A stretch of DNA of 7,873 nt from Bacillota bacterium (GCA_023460055.1 JAEWRJ010000107.1:1-7873), one strand, 5' to 3'; positions 1-6,353 are shown, counted from the stretch's first letter. A program made the numbers and translations. The notes: a model not told the origin generated them from the sequence alone.

Positions 1-65
1 GCATATGAAGGCATCAGCGGGTAACCCTTGACCATAAAATGCGCGTGCGAATCAATAATTCTCAT
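1..65 (-). CDS. Amidohydrolase family protein, N-terminal fragment (cut by window edge)
   Basis: Only the first 21 codons are inside the window; the gene runs off the left edge. The peptide begins MRIIDSHAHF. An Asp-Ser-His-x-His motif (H7, H9) directly after the first beta strand is typical of metal-dependent TIM-barrel hydrolases of the amidohydrolase-2 type, where the HxH pair binds the catalytic metal. The start is well supported: GAGGAG lies 6 bases before the ATG, and the gene begins 9 bp after the stop of the upstream permease gene, so the Shine-Dalgarno overlaps that gene's last codons. It is the last visible gene of the sugar kinase/ABC operon and probably acts in the cytoplasm on the imported compound or its phosphate. 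The HxH lies within the first ten residues, which does not fit NagA-type GlcNAc-6-phosphate deacetylase, where it comes about 60 residues in. The exact substrate cannot be told from this fragment. Confidence 0.72.
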   Translation of the reverse strand, partial: MRIIDSHAHFMVKGYPLMPSY

Positions 66-74
66 CTATTCTCC

Positions 75-890
75 TCAGGCCTTCAAACCTGACAGGTTGA
101 TGCCTTCAATGATCTGCCGCTGGACCACCATGAACACCGCCAGCACCGGCACCGTCCCCAAAGAGGCCGCGGTCATGATCCTCTCCCATTCGGGGTTGTT
201 CTCCGTCGTAAACATCGCCAGGCCCACCGGCAGCGTCACCAATTCCTTGTTGCTGACAATGATCACAGGCCACAGGAAAGCGTTCCAGTTGCCCAGAAAG
301 GTAAAGATAGCCAGGGCGGACACAGCGGGCATAACCAGGGGGAGGGCGATTCTGGCATAGATGCCCAGCTCATTGAGCCCGTCGATCCTCGCAGCTTCCA
401 GCAGTTCATCCGGCACGCCCTCGAAAAACTGGCGCATCATGAATATGCCAAAGGCTGTGATCAAGCCCGGAAACATGACCGACCAGTAGGTGTTGAGCCA
501 CTTGAGCTGCGCGCTCATCAGATACCAGGGAATGATCAGCATTTCGGTCGGCACCATCAGCGTGGACATAATCAGTATAAAGACCAGCTGCTTGCCTTTG
601 AACTGCATCTTGCACAGCGTGTAACCAACAAGGGTATCAAACAGCAGCACCGAGCTTACCACCATGACTGCAATAAAGATGGAGTTCATGAACCAGCGCA
701 CAAAATCGGTGCGTGTAAACACAAAGGAATAGTTCTGGGTGGTGGCCGGGTTGGGGATCATGGAAAAGCTATAGACATCTGCACCTGTCTTCAATGATGT
801 CAGCACCATCCAGACAAAGGGAAATACCATGAACACCGCGCCAAGTGACAGCAGGGCATAGACGGGCATTAGTTTATATGTCTTGCGCAT
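75..890 (-). CDS. Sugar ABC transporter permease, CUT1 family, MalG-like
   Basis: This is an inner-membrane subunit of a carbohydrate importer, 271 residues, the usual length for MalG/UgpE-type permeases. About six hydrophobic segments can be seen (near residues 11-32, 68-90, 102-125, 137-157, 186-208 and 243-260). The cytoplasmic EAA loop, which contacts the ATPase, is clear: E165-A-A-x-x-D170-G followed by I181-A-L-P184. The C-terminus, QRQIIEGINLSGLKA, matches the typical (Q)R-x(2)-(V/I)-x-G-(L/I)-x(2)-G-x-(V/L)-K-(A/G) ending of this subunit. The gene starts one base after the stop of the partner permease (TGA-T-ATG), so the two are almost certainly translationally coupled. The substrate is unknown; the neighbouring GlcNAc-kinase-like gene suggests a hexose or amino sugar (inference). 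No gene for an ATP-binding subunit is present in the window. Confidence 0.95.
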   Translation of the reverse strand: MRKTYKLMPVYALLSLGAVFMVFPFVWMVLTSLKTGADVYSFSMIPNPATTQNYSFVFTRTDFVRWFMNSIFIAVMVVSSVLLFDTLVGYTLCKMQFKGKQLVFILIMSTLMVPTEMLIIPWYLMSAQLKWLNTYWSVMFPGLITAFGIFMMRQFFEGVPDELLEAARIDGLNELGIYARIALPLVMPAVSALAIFTFLGNWNAFLWPVIIVSNKELVTLPVGLAMFTTENNPEWERIMTAASLGTVPVLAVFMVVQRQIIEGINLSGLKA

Positions 891-891
891 A

Positions 892-1788
892 TCAATACTC
901 CACCTTCTTCGTGACCAGCTTCATCTGCAGCAGCGAGATGGTCATGATGATAACAAACAGCAGCACTGTCATCGCGCTGGCGTATCCCATATCAAAGGAT
1001 TTAAAGGCTTTCTGATAGATATACAGCACAATGGACAGGGTAGAGTTGAGCGGGCCGCCCGATCCTCCGGGCGAGATGGCAAACACCTGCGTAAACACCT
1101 GCAGAGTCTGTATGCCGGCCATCACCGACAGATAGACGATGGTCGGGTTCAGCAGCGGGATAGTCACATGGCGGAAGGAGGCCCACTTGCTCGCCCCGTC
1201 TATCTCGGCAGCCTCGTAAAAGGTACGCGGAATCTGCTTTAAACCGGCCAGAAAAATGATGATCTGAAAGCCCAGTCCCTGCCAGATCACATTGGACGCG
1301 ATCACCGGAAGGGATTGAGAGGTGGAGTTCATAAACGGCTGAACGGGAAGCCCCGCGACTGCCAGGATGTTGTTGATCAAGCCGCCGGATTTCATAAACA
1401 TCCACTTCCAAACGGCGGCGACAGCTACGACAGAGGTCACATAGGGAATGAAATACAGCGTGCGGAAAAAACCAGCGCCCTTATTGATGGCATTCATCAT
1501 CAGCGAGATCACAAGGCTTAGCCCAAGCCCGATGGGCATGCAGATGATAATGTACTTGAAGGTATTGACAAGCGCTTTGTGCAGCGTCTTGTCGCTGAGC
1601 ATGCGCTCAAAATTCTTCAGACCCACAAAGGGCTTGTTAGCAGAAAAAATGTCCCATTCCAGCAGGGAGATATGAAACGAGGAGAGCACAGGATAGATGC
1701 GGATCCAAAGAAAAAAGATCATGGGAATAGCCAGGAAAGCATATGCCCAGTAAGCTTGACGCCGCTTCAGCGATGATGTTTTAGCCAT
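892..1788 (-). CDS. Sugar ABC transporter permease, CUT1 family, MalF/UgpA-like
   Basis: This is the second membrane subunit of the importer, 298 residues, normal for the short MalF-like (UgpA/LacF) permeases. A short basic N-terminus (KRRQ) precedes the first membrane span (about 13-36); further hydrophobic segments lie near 75-98, 110-130, 163-183, 213-235 and 267-288. The EAA loop reads E192-A-A-E-I-D-G198 followed by T-I-P-L-L-N-P (209-215), the expected ATPase-docking motif. 'YFIPYVTSVVAVAAVWKWMF' (112-131) is a strongly conserved segment in this family. A very good Shine-Dalgarno (AGGAGG, 4 bases before ATG) gives it its own ribosome entry after the hairpin that separates it from the binding-protein gene. 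It pairs with the MalG-like permease next to it to form the translocation channel. Confidence 0.95.
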   Translation of the reverse strand: MAKTSSLKRRQAYWAYAFLAIPMIFFLWIRIYPVLSSFHISLLEWDIFSANKPFVGLKNFERMLSDKTLHKALVNTFKYIIICMPIGLGLSLVISLMMNAINKGAGFFRTLYFIPYVTSVVAVAAVWKWMFMKSGGLINNILAVAGLPVQPFMNSTSQSLPVIASNVIWQGLGFQIIIFLAGLKQIPRTFYEAAEIDGASKWASFRHVTIPLLNPTIVYLSVMAGIQTLQVFTQVFAISPGGSGGPLNSTLSIVLYIYQKAFKSFDMGYASAMTVLLFVIIMTISLLQMKLVTKKVEY

Positions 1789-1809
1789 GTGACCTCCTGA
1801 TTCCGCTTG

Positions 1810-1842
1810 CCCTCAGGGGCCGGCCGCGCCGGCCCCTGAGGG
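1810..1842 (-). promoter_or_regulatory. Perfect 15-bp GC-rich hairpin between binding-protein and permease genes
   Basis: The arms 1810-1824 and 1828-1842 are exact reverse complements (CCCTCAGGGGCCGGC and its complement) around a 3-base loop. It begins 14 bases after the binding-protein stop codon in the direction of transcription. No T-run follows on the minus strand; the permease Shine-Dalgarno comes next. It therefore does not look like an intrinsic terminator. From established knowledge, hairpins here (as between malE and malF) protect the 3' end of binding-protein mRNA and lower downstream expression; that role is inferred for this site. Confidence 0.8.
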
Positions 1843-1855
1843 GTACTATTAGTGG

Positions 1856-3112
1856 TTACTTCCAGTAGGAGTCGAGCAGGGCCTGGGCTTCGCCCACTGC
1901 CCAGTCAAGAACTTCGCGGGGATCCATGCCGTTTAAGAGCACCTGATCGATCGCGTCCACCACGATCTTGCGGTCAGCGGCCTCATCAACATAGAAGTAG
2001 GAATCGGCATAGGGCAGCATCTCGATGAAGGCAGCTAGCTTTTCATTCTTGAGCAGCTCCTGATCCTCGGCGATGGATGTGCGCGCGCCGATCTCGCCGA
2101 TACGGGTCGTCCAGGTTTTCATCACTTCTTCACTGGTCAGGAAGGCCAGGAACTTCTCTGAAGCTTCCAGTTCCTTGTCTTTGGTTCCGGCCAGAATGCC
2201 GTTGGTCCAGAAGGTGCCGAAGGAGGATTTGCGGCCTTCGTGCGAGGGGATCGGCACGACGCCGTAGTTGAGCTTACCGTCGCCTTCAAGCGCCGAGATG
2301 CGGTAGGAACCGTCAATGGACATGGCGGCCGCGCCGTTGCGGAAGGCTGTGGCGTCATTGGTCATGAAGTTGACTTCTCCTACCTTATGAACTGTGGCCA
2401 GATCGGTCAGCCACTGGAAAGCCTGATAGCCGGCTTCGCTGGCATTCCACAGGGCGGTCTTATAGTCATCGCTCAGGGGTTTCTGGCCAAACAGATTGAG
2501 CAGCACCGGGCGGAAGAAGCCATGCAGCTGGCCGTCAGGCTGGAAGGTCAGGCCTTCCACTTCCAGGTCACCTGCAGCGTTGCGTTTGGTCATTTTCACA
2601 GCCATCTCGACCATCTCATCCAGTGTGGCTGGCGGGGCGGTATAGCCATGCTCTGCCAGGATGTCCATGTTGTAGAACAGGCCCAGCGTACGCACGGCTG
2701 TGGGGATGGTGTAGTATACGCCGTCAAACTTGTTGATGGAGACCATCGGGGCGAACTCGGCCTCGATCGTTTCAGGCGAGAAGCTCCCTGCCGGCAGGGG
2801 CTGCAGCACGCCGCTCTTGACGTACTTGGGGACCCAGCCATAGAACAGGTTGACAATATCCGGACCTTCGCCCGCGGCGACAGAGGTGGCGATCTTCTCC
2901 TGGAATGAGTCATAGGGGAAGTGCTGGTGAACCACCTTGATACCGGGATTCTCAGCCTCAAACTGAGCGATCAGCTCATCGATCAGGGCAACTTTGGATT
3001 CAAAGTAGTACTGCCAGTACTCAATTGTTACAACCTCTTCCGCCTGAGCGGCAGGGGCAGCCATCAGCGGCAACAGGAGAGCCAGAGCCAGGACCAAGCA
3101 TAATTTTTTCAT
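1856..3112 (-). CDS. Extracellular sugar-binding protein of ABC importer (SBP type 1)
   Basis: This is the solute receptor of the importer, 418 residues, in the normal 400-450 range. It has a classical Sec signal peptide: MKK, a Leu/Ala-rich core, and a likely signal peptidase I site after A-Q-A (residue 24), leaving mature E25. The mature protein opens with 'VTIEYWQYY', followed by 'LIAQFEAENPGIKV', then 'GEGPDIVNLF', the conserved N-lobe pattern of SBP_bac_1 proteins. 'FRNGAAAMSIDGSYR' and 'SEKFLAFLTSEEVMKTW' further on are also family hallmarks. The one early cysteine (C5) sits in the charged/early hydrophobic region and is not a lipobox, so a lipoprotein anchor is not evident; this is unusual for a Gram-positive binding protein. 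AGGAGA lies 7 bases before ATG. It follows the kinase gene by 56 bp and precedes the permeases. Ligand unknown. Confidence 0.94.
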   Translation of the reverse strand: MKKLCLVLALALLLPLMAAPAAQAEEVVTIEYWQYYFESKVALIDELIAQFEAENPGIKVVHQHFPYDSFQEKIATSVAAGEGPDIVNLFYGWVPKYVKSGVLQPLPAGSFSPETIEAEFAPMVSINKFDGVYYTIPTAVRTLGLFYNMDILAEHGYTAPPATLDEMVEMAVKMTKRNAAGDLEVEGLTFQPDGQLHGFFRPVLLNLFGQKPLSDDYKTALWNASEAGYQAFQWLTDLATVHKVGEVNFMTNDATAFRNGAAAMSIDGSYRISALEGDGKLNYGVVPIPSHEGRKSSFGTFWTNGILAGTKDKELEASEKFLAFLTSEEVMKTWTTRIGEIGARTSIAEDQELLKNEKLAAFIEMLPYADSYFYVDEAADRKIVVDAIDQVLLNGMDPREVLDWAVGEAQALLDSYWK

Positions 3113-3168
3113 GTGTGATCTCCTTCTATTTAATAGGTACCGGTAACATTCAGCCGCGGTGAAACGGG

Positions 3169-4119
3169 TCAGGACATGATCACCCCCCTGGTCAAAAGGT
3201 CGGGCAGACTGTACCCGGATAGTTCAGCCGCCAGGATAACAGCGCCCCACTCGGCAGGTCGCTTCAGTTCGTCCACGCACAGCTGAGGAAACTCCTCCGC
3301 CACAATGCGGTCAAAGGATTCATTCATGAATCGGTTGTTCATCAGAAAACCGCCTCCCTTGTACAGAGGCATGGGGTCGCTTCCCAGGTCCGCGACCAGC
3401 ACCTCAACCGTCTTTTTAAAATAGCTGAGCGCCTCATCAAATATGGCGCAGGCGATCGCGTCTCCATCTTCCTGCGCGCTGGCTACAACGTGCGACAGTT
3501 TCGCAAGGTCAGACTTGTTTTTGCGGTACACAAAGTCAATGATCTCTTCAAACTCGTTAAAACCAAGCGCGCGCGTCAGCGCGTTGACCAGAATGGTATC
3601 AGGACCGCTGCCGTCATAGGCATGCAGCGCCGCGCTGATCGCCTGGCGGACGACCCAATAGGCGGATCCCTCATCCCCTACAATGTACCCGAAACCGCCC
3701 ACCCGCTTCTGCCGCCCGTTTTTATTGATGCCGTAGCCTATTGACCCTGTACCCGCGATCAGCATCAGCCCGGGGCCGCCCAATGTATTGGCGTACAGCG
3801 CGATATGCGCGTCATTAACCACTTTTGTCGGGCAGGTGAAGGGTATCTGCCTCAGCAAATCTTCTATCGTCAGCAGGGAAGCTTTCGTATCCACCCCCGC
3901 GGTACCAAAACAAAGACCCAGGCAGTCATCATATTTGGTGAAATGCTGGTCATGAAAAGATTGGATCAAGGCCGACAGATTGTTCATCACGGTAGAGGCG
4001 GAGTTCGACTCCAGGTTGGTAGACCTCCCTCTGACATGGCCGATCACATTGCCATGTACATCAACGGCCAGCAGCCTTGAGTTTGTTCCCCCTCCATCAA
4101 TACCTATAAAGTATTGCAC
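3169..4119 (-). CDS. BadF/BadG-type ATPase, N-acetylglucosamine-kinase-like sugar kinase
   Basis: 316 residues, the size of bacterial members of the BadF/BadG/BcrA/BcrD ASKHA family that includes N-acetylglucosamine and MurNAc kinases. Motifs in order: phosphate-1 loop G6-I-D-G-G-G-T-N-S-R15; V-N-D-A-H (101-105), whose D103 matches the proposed catalytic aspartate of GlcNAc kinases; phosphate-2 loop G123-T-G-S126; G-G-F-G (141-144) with G-D-E-G-S-A-Y-W (148-155); and a C-terminal K-G-G-G-F (254-258) plus P-A-E-W-G-A (288-293) for the adenosine site. It likely phosphorylates the imported sugar with ATP in the cytoplasm. The start is GTG, supported by AGGAGGG five bases upstream and by the glycine-rich loop beginning at residue 6; there is no ATG nearby upstream. 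It is first in the operon and divergent from the AraC gene. The 2-hydroxyglutaryl-CoA dehydratase activators belong to the same superfamily, but their Fe-S cysteines are not seen here. Confidence 0.88.
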   Translation of the reverse strand: MQYFIGIDGGGTNSRLLAVDVHGNVIGHVRGRSTNLESNSASTVMNNLSALIQSFHDQHFTKYDDCLGLCFGTAGVDTKASLLTIEDLLRQIPFTCPTKVVNDAHIALYANTLGGPGLMLIAGTGSIGYGINKNGRQKRVGGFGYIVGDEGSAYWVVRQAISAALHAYDGSGPDTILVNALTRALGFNEFEEIIDFVYRKNKSDLAKLSHVVASAQEDGDAIACAIFDEALSYFKKTVEVLVADLGSDPMPLYKGGGFLMNNRFMNESFDRIVAEEFPQLCVDELKRPAEWGAVILAAELSGYSLPDLLTRGVIMS

Positions 4120-4150
4120 AATCGCCCTCCTTTTTGGTTGTTATATAGTC

Positions 4151-4180
4151 ATTATAAACATGCCTGATTCAAGATGTTAA
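4151..4180 (-). promoter_or_regulatory. Predicted sigma-A-type promoter of the kinase/ABC operon
   Basis: Read on the minus strand: -35 TTAACA (plus positions 4175-4180, one mismatch to TTGACA), an 18-base spacer, then a perfect -10 TATAAT (4151-4156). Transcription would begin near 4144, about 25 bases before the GTG start of the kinase. The placement fits the Shine-Dalgarno at 4126-4132. Prediction from sequence only. Confidence 0.6.
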
Positions 4181-4190
4181 ATTATTTTGC

Positions 4191-4219
4191 TTGTTATCGC
4201 TTATTTTTTAAACTATAAT
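4191..4219 (+). promoter_or_regulatory. Predicted sigma-A-type promoter of the AraC-family gene
   Basis: -35 TTGTTA (4191-4196, four of six consensus bases), exactly 17 bases, then a perfect -10 TATAAT (4214-4219). Transcription would start near 4226, giving a leader of about 50 bases before the ATG at 4276. This placement argues against the in-frame upstream TTG at 4219 as a start, because that codon overlaps the -10 box. Confidence 0.6.
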
Positions 4220-4275
4220 TGCATTATTATATGATTACCTTACCATCTGACTATTTTATTGCGGGAGAAACGAAC

Positions 4276-5133
4276 ATGGCTCTTACAACCAGCGGTACTT
4301 CTTTTACGGGTTCACAGGGATTTGGTTTGGGCCATTTGAGCATCACCGGTTTTAGTCTGCGCATTACTTCACGCTATGCTCTGGACATATCCGAATGTTT
4401 CCGCTTGCTGCTGATTGGCCGATCCGACTCCATGCTGTCTCTGTCCGGGCGCCTGTACTCACTGGACAGCGGATCTGTCGCCATCCTTCCTCCGCAGGCT
4501 GAAGGCACTTTTGTATATGGCTCTCAATGTTCATATACCCAGATCGCCTTTTGTGCCGCAGCGAACGATCCCTTGGATCTATCAGCGCAGCTCCATCGGC
4601 TTTCACGCGGCCTGACACACATTCGCTTGCGCAGTACCAAAGCTGATGCTATGCGAGTTGCCCTGATGCGTTTAGATGAGCTGATCGCCATCGGCCAGGG
4701 CACAGGGAAGGCCGCTTATGCCCGCGTCTATGATATGATCGTCGATCTGGTCACCGAGAGCAAGAACGCGGTGGGCATCGCGACCCTCGAAACAAAATCG
4801 ACCACCCGCCTGGCACGGGATATCAAAGCCTATCTGGATCTCAGCTTCACAGAGGATATCACGCTGGACAGTCTGGCTGCGCGCTTTTTCGTCTCCCCGT
4901 CGCATCTATGCCGCGTATTCAAGGCGGAGATAGGCCGCCGCCCTTTTGCCTATATTAATGACCTGCGCATCGACAGGGCGGCCTCCCTTCTGCGTTCCGG
5001 CCTGGCCATGAGCCAGGTGCGCGACATCTGCGGCTATCACTCCGATCAGCATTTCATCAAGGAGTTCCGCGCACGCATGGATACCACCCCGGGAAGATTC
5101 CGGATTTCATTTTTAGAGCGAAAGCTCCAATAA
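4276..5133 (+). CDS. AraC-family transcriptional regulator
   Basis: 285 residues from the chosen start, typical for two-domain AraC regulators. The N-terminal part (about 20-115) is a likely cupin-like ligand-sensing domain (G-R-L-Y-S-L-D-S-G-S-V-A-I-L-P-P at 58-73 resembles the strand/turn pattern before the conserved 'P' of AraC sensors). The C-terminal part has both helix-turn-helix units: about 195-220 (D-I-T-L-D-S-L-A-A-R-F-F-V-S-P-S-H-L) and about 245-276 with the I-C-G-Y-x-(8)-F-x-x-x-F and T-P-G-R-F-R signature. The start was set at ATG 4276 because GGGAG lies 8 bases upstream; the reading frame stays open to a TTG at 4219 but that falls in the promoter. It is divergent from the sugar operon, its likely target, and may regulate itself. 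On its right it converges with rplA. Confidence 0.93.
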   Translation: MALTTSGTSFTGSQGFGLGHLSITGFSLRITSRYALDISECFRLLLIGRSDSMLSLSGRLYSLDSGSVAILPPQAEGTFVYGSQCSYTQIAFCAAANDPLDLSAQLHRLSRGLTHIRLRSTKADAMRVALMRLDELIAIGQGTGKAAYARVYDMIVDLVTESKNAVGIATLETKSTTRLARDIKAYLDLSFTEDITLDSLAARFFVSPSHLCRVFKAEIGRRPFAYINDLRIDRAASLLRSGLAMSQVRDICGYHSDQHFIKEFRARMDTTPGRFRISFLERKLQ

Positions 5134-5164
5134 AAAAGCCTCCGGCCATTGCTGGCTGGAGGCT
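5131..5164 (-). terminator. Intrinsic terminator of the ribosomal-protein operon (after rplA)
   Basis: The arms 5137-5148 and 5153-5164 form a 12-bp stem with one G-T type mismatch and a 4-base loop; on the minus strand the stem is followed by TTTTTT and ATT. It starts 19 bases after the rplA stop. The T-run overlaps the stop codon of the convergent AraC gene. In the plus direction the hairpin is not followed by a T-run (CATATGAG), so it is a clear terminator only for the minus strand. Confidence 0.9.
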
Positions 5165-5183
5165 CATATGAGATATACTCAGA

Positions 5184-5873
5184 TCAGAACTTGGTGCCGT
5201 TCAGGCGAACGGAGGGACCCATGGTGGTGGACAGGTAAAGGCTCTTCAGATAAGTGCCCTTGGCGCTGCTGGGCTTGGCCTTGACAACGGCTTCCATCAG
5301 AGCGGTCAGGTTCTCCACCAGCTTCTCTTCATCAAAGCTTACTTTGCCGATCGGCACATGCGCGATGGCAGTCTTGTCTACGCGGTACTCAACCTTACCG
5401 CCCTTGATCTCTTCAATGGCCTTGGCTACGTCGGCGGTCACGGTGCCGGACTTGGGGTTGGGCATCAGGCCCTTGGGGCCCAGGATGCGGCCGATGCGGC
5501 CTACCACGCCCATCATGTCAGGGGTGGCAACAGCGACGTCGAAATCAAACCAGTTTTCATTTTTGATCTTATCAGCCAGTTCCGCTTCACCGACATAATC
5601 GGCGCCCGCGGCGCGGGCTTCCTCCGCCTTTTCGCCCTTGGCAAAGACCAGTACGCGCACCTTTTTACCGGTGCCATGGGGCAGCACAACAGTGCCGCGA
5701 ACCTGCTGGTCGGCGTGGCGGGGGTCAACACCCAGACGGATGGAGATCTCGACTGTTTCATCAAACTTGGCTTTGCCGGTCTGCTTCACCAGCGAAATGG
5801 CTTCCGCCGGATCATAGAGCTTGCTGGACTCAATCAGCTTCTTGGAGTCCAGGTATTTCTTTCCGTGTTTCAT
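5184..5873 (-). CDS. rplA: 50S ribosomal protein L1
   Basis: 229 residues, the normal bacterial L1 length. L1 binds helices 76-78 of 23S rRNA in the mobile stalk that handles deacylated tRNA release, and in many bacteria it also represses translation of its own rplK-rplA mRNA. The sequence shows K-F-D-E-T-V-E-I-S-I-R-L-G-V-D (36-50), V-R-G-T-V-V-L-P-H-G-T-G-K (58-70), and the L1 signature L131-G-P-K-G-L-M-P-N-P-K-S-G143. The end G-T-Y-L-K-S-L-Y-L-S-T-T-M-G-P-S-V-R-L (206-224) is also conserved. The start was placed at 5873 (MKHGKKY) because AAGGAGG lies 8 bases before it; an upstream in-frame codon at 5906 would add 11 unconserved residues and would leave the Shine-Dalgarno inside the gene. 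It is the last gene before the terminator; rplJ does not follow. Confidence 0.98.
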   Translation of the reverse strand: MKHGKKYLDSKKLIESSKLYDPAEAISLVKQTGKAKFDETVEISIRLGVDPRHADQQVRGTVVLPHGTGKKVRVLVFAKGEKAEEARAAGADYVGEAELADKIKNENWFDFDVAVATPDMMGVVGRIGRILGPKGLMPNPKSGTVTADVAKAIEEIKGGKVEYRVDKTAIAHVPIGKVSFDEEKLVENLTALMEAVVKAKPSSAKGTYLKSLYLSTTMGPSVRLNGTKF

Positions 5874-5886
5874 GCTTCTTTCCTCC

Positions 5887-5919
5887 TTGTGGTGGTAACG
5901 GCGCAAAGTCCTCCCACAA
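5887..5919 (-). promoter_or_regulatory. Stem-loop in the rplK-rplA spacer next to the rplA ribosome-binding site
   Basis: TTGTGG (plus 5887-5892) pairs with CCACAA (5914-5919) around a 21-base loop. In the mRNA the 3' arm runs directly into the rplA Shine-Dalgarno AAGGAGG (plus 5882-5888), sharing its first two bases. The spacer is only 54 bp, so almost all of it is in this element. A role in coupling rplA translation to rplK or in L1 feedback is inference. Confidence 0.4.
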
Positions 5920-5927
5920 TATCCTTC

Positions 5928-6353
5928 TTACTCTTCGACGGTAACGCCCATGCTGCGGGCAGTGCCGGCCACCATGCTCATGGCGGCTTCGATGCTGGCC
6001 GCGTTGATGTCGGGCATCTTGGTGGTGGCGATCTCGCGCACCTGATCCTTCGTCAGCATGCCAACCTTGGTCTTGTTGGGCTTGTCGCTGGCGGACTCAA
6101 TGCCAAGAGCCTTTTTGATCAGCACCGGCACCGGAGGCGTCTTCGTGATGAAGGTAAAGGAACGGTCGGAGTATACGGTGATGACGACCGGAATAACCAG
6201 ACCCGCCTGCTTGGCGGTACGCTCGTTAAACTCCTTGCAGAAGCCGGGGATGTTCACACCGTGCTGGCCCAGAGCCGGGCCGATCGGGGGCGCGGGCGTA
6301 GCCTTTGCCGCCTTCACCTGAAGCTTGATATATGCTGAAACTTTCTTGGCCAT
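5928..6353 (-). CDS. rplK: 50S ribosomal protein L11
   Basis: 141 residues, exactly the usual L11 length. L11 sits at the base of the GTPase-associated stalk, binds the 23S rRNA thiostrepton loop, and is needed for factor-dependent GTP hydrolysis and the stringent response through RelA. The N-terminal domain carries the proline-rich A-T-P-A-P-P-I-G-P-A-L-G-Q-H-G-V-N-I (18-35), the thiostrepton-contact face; the C-terminal rRNA-binding domain ends in the conserved A-G-T-A-R-S-M-G-V pattern. The start was set at ATG 6353 (MAKKVSAYIK), the universal L11 beginning. An in-frame GTG at 6365 lies inside the Shine-Dalgarno AGGAGGTG and is therefore not the start. The gene lies 78 bp after nusG and 54 bp before rplA, with which it is cotranscribed. 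Confidence 0.98.
   Translation of the reverse strand: MAKKVSAYIKLQVKAAKATPAPPIGPALGQHGVNIPGFCKEFNERTAKQAGLVIPVVITVYSDRSFTFITKTPPVPVLIKKALGIESASDKPNKTKVGMLTKDQVREIATTKMPDINAASIEAAMSMVAGTARSMGVTVEE

Noticed and set aside
2240..2908. Plus-strand open frame (222 codons) inside the binding-protein gene
   Set aside because: The minus strand holds a complete, well-recognised sugar-binding protein; this frame has no recognisable motif and is a codon-bias shadow.
3113..3168. A separate promoter or operator for the binding-protein gene (TATTAA; small palindrome CTATT-T-AATAG at 3126-3136)
   Set aside because: No -35-like hexamer at a suitable distance, and an 11-base AT palindrome is weak evidence; the 56-bp gap is better explained as an ordinary operon spacer.
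4219..4275. Upstream TTG or ATG (4219, 4231) as the AraC-family gene start
   Set aside because: TTG 4219 overlaps the predicted -10 box and ATG 4231 lies about 5 bases after the predicted transcription start with no ribosome-binding site; ATG 4276 has GGGAG at proper distance.
5874..5906. Upstream start for L1 adding 11 residues
   Set aside because: It would put the strong AAGGAGG inside the coding region, and the added residues are not part of conserved L1.
5358..6338. Long plus-strand open frame (326 codons) opposite rplA and rplK
   Set aside because: It is antisense to two highly conserved ribosomal-protein genes and spans their junction. Its histidine/glycine-rich composition is what antisense GC-biased codons give. 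No family resemblance.
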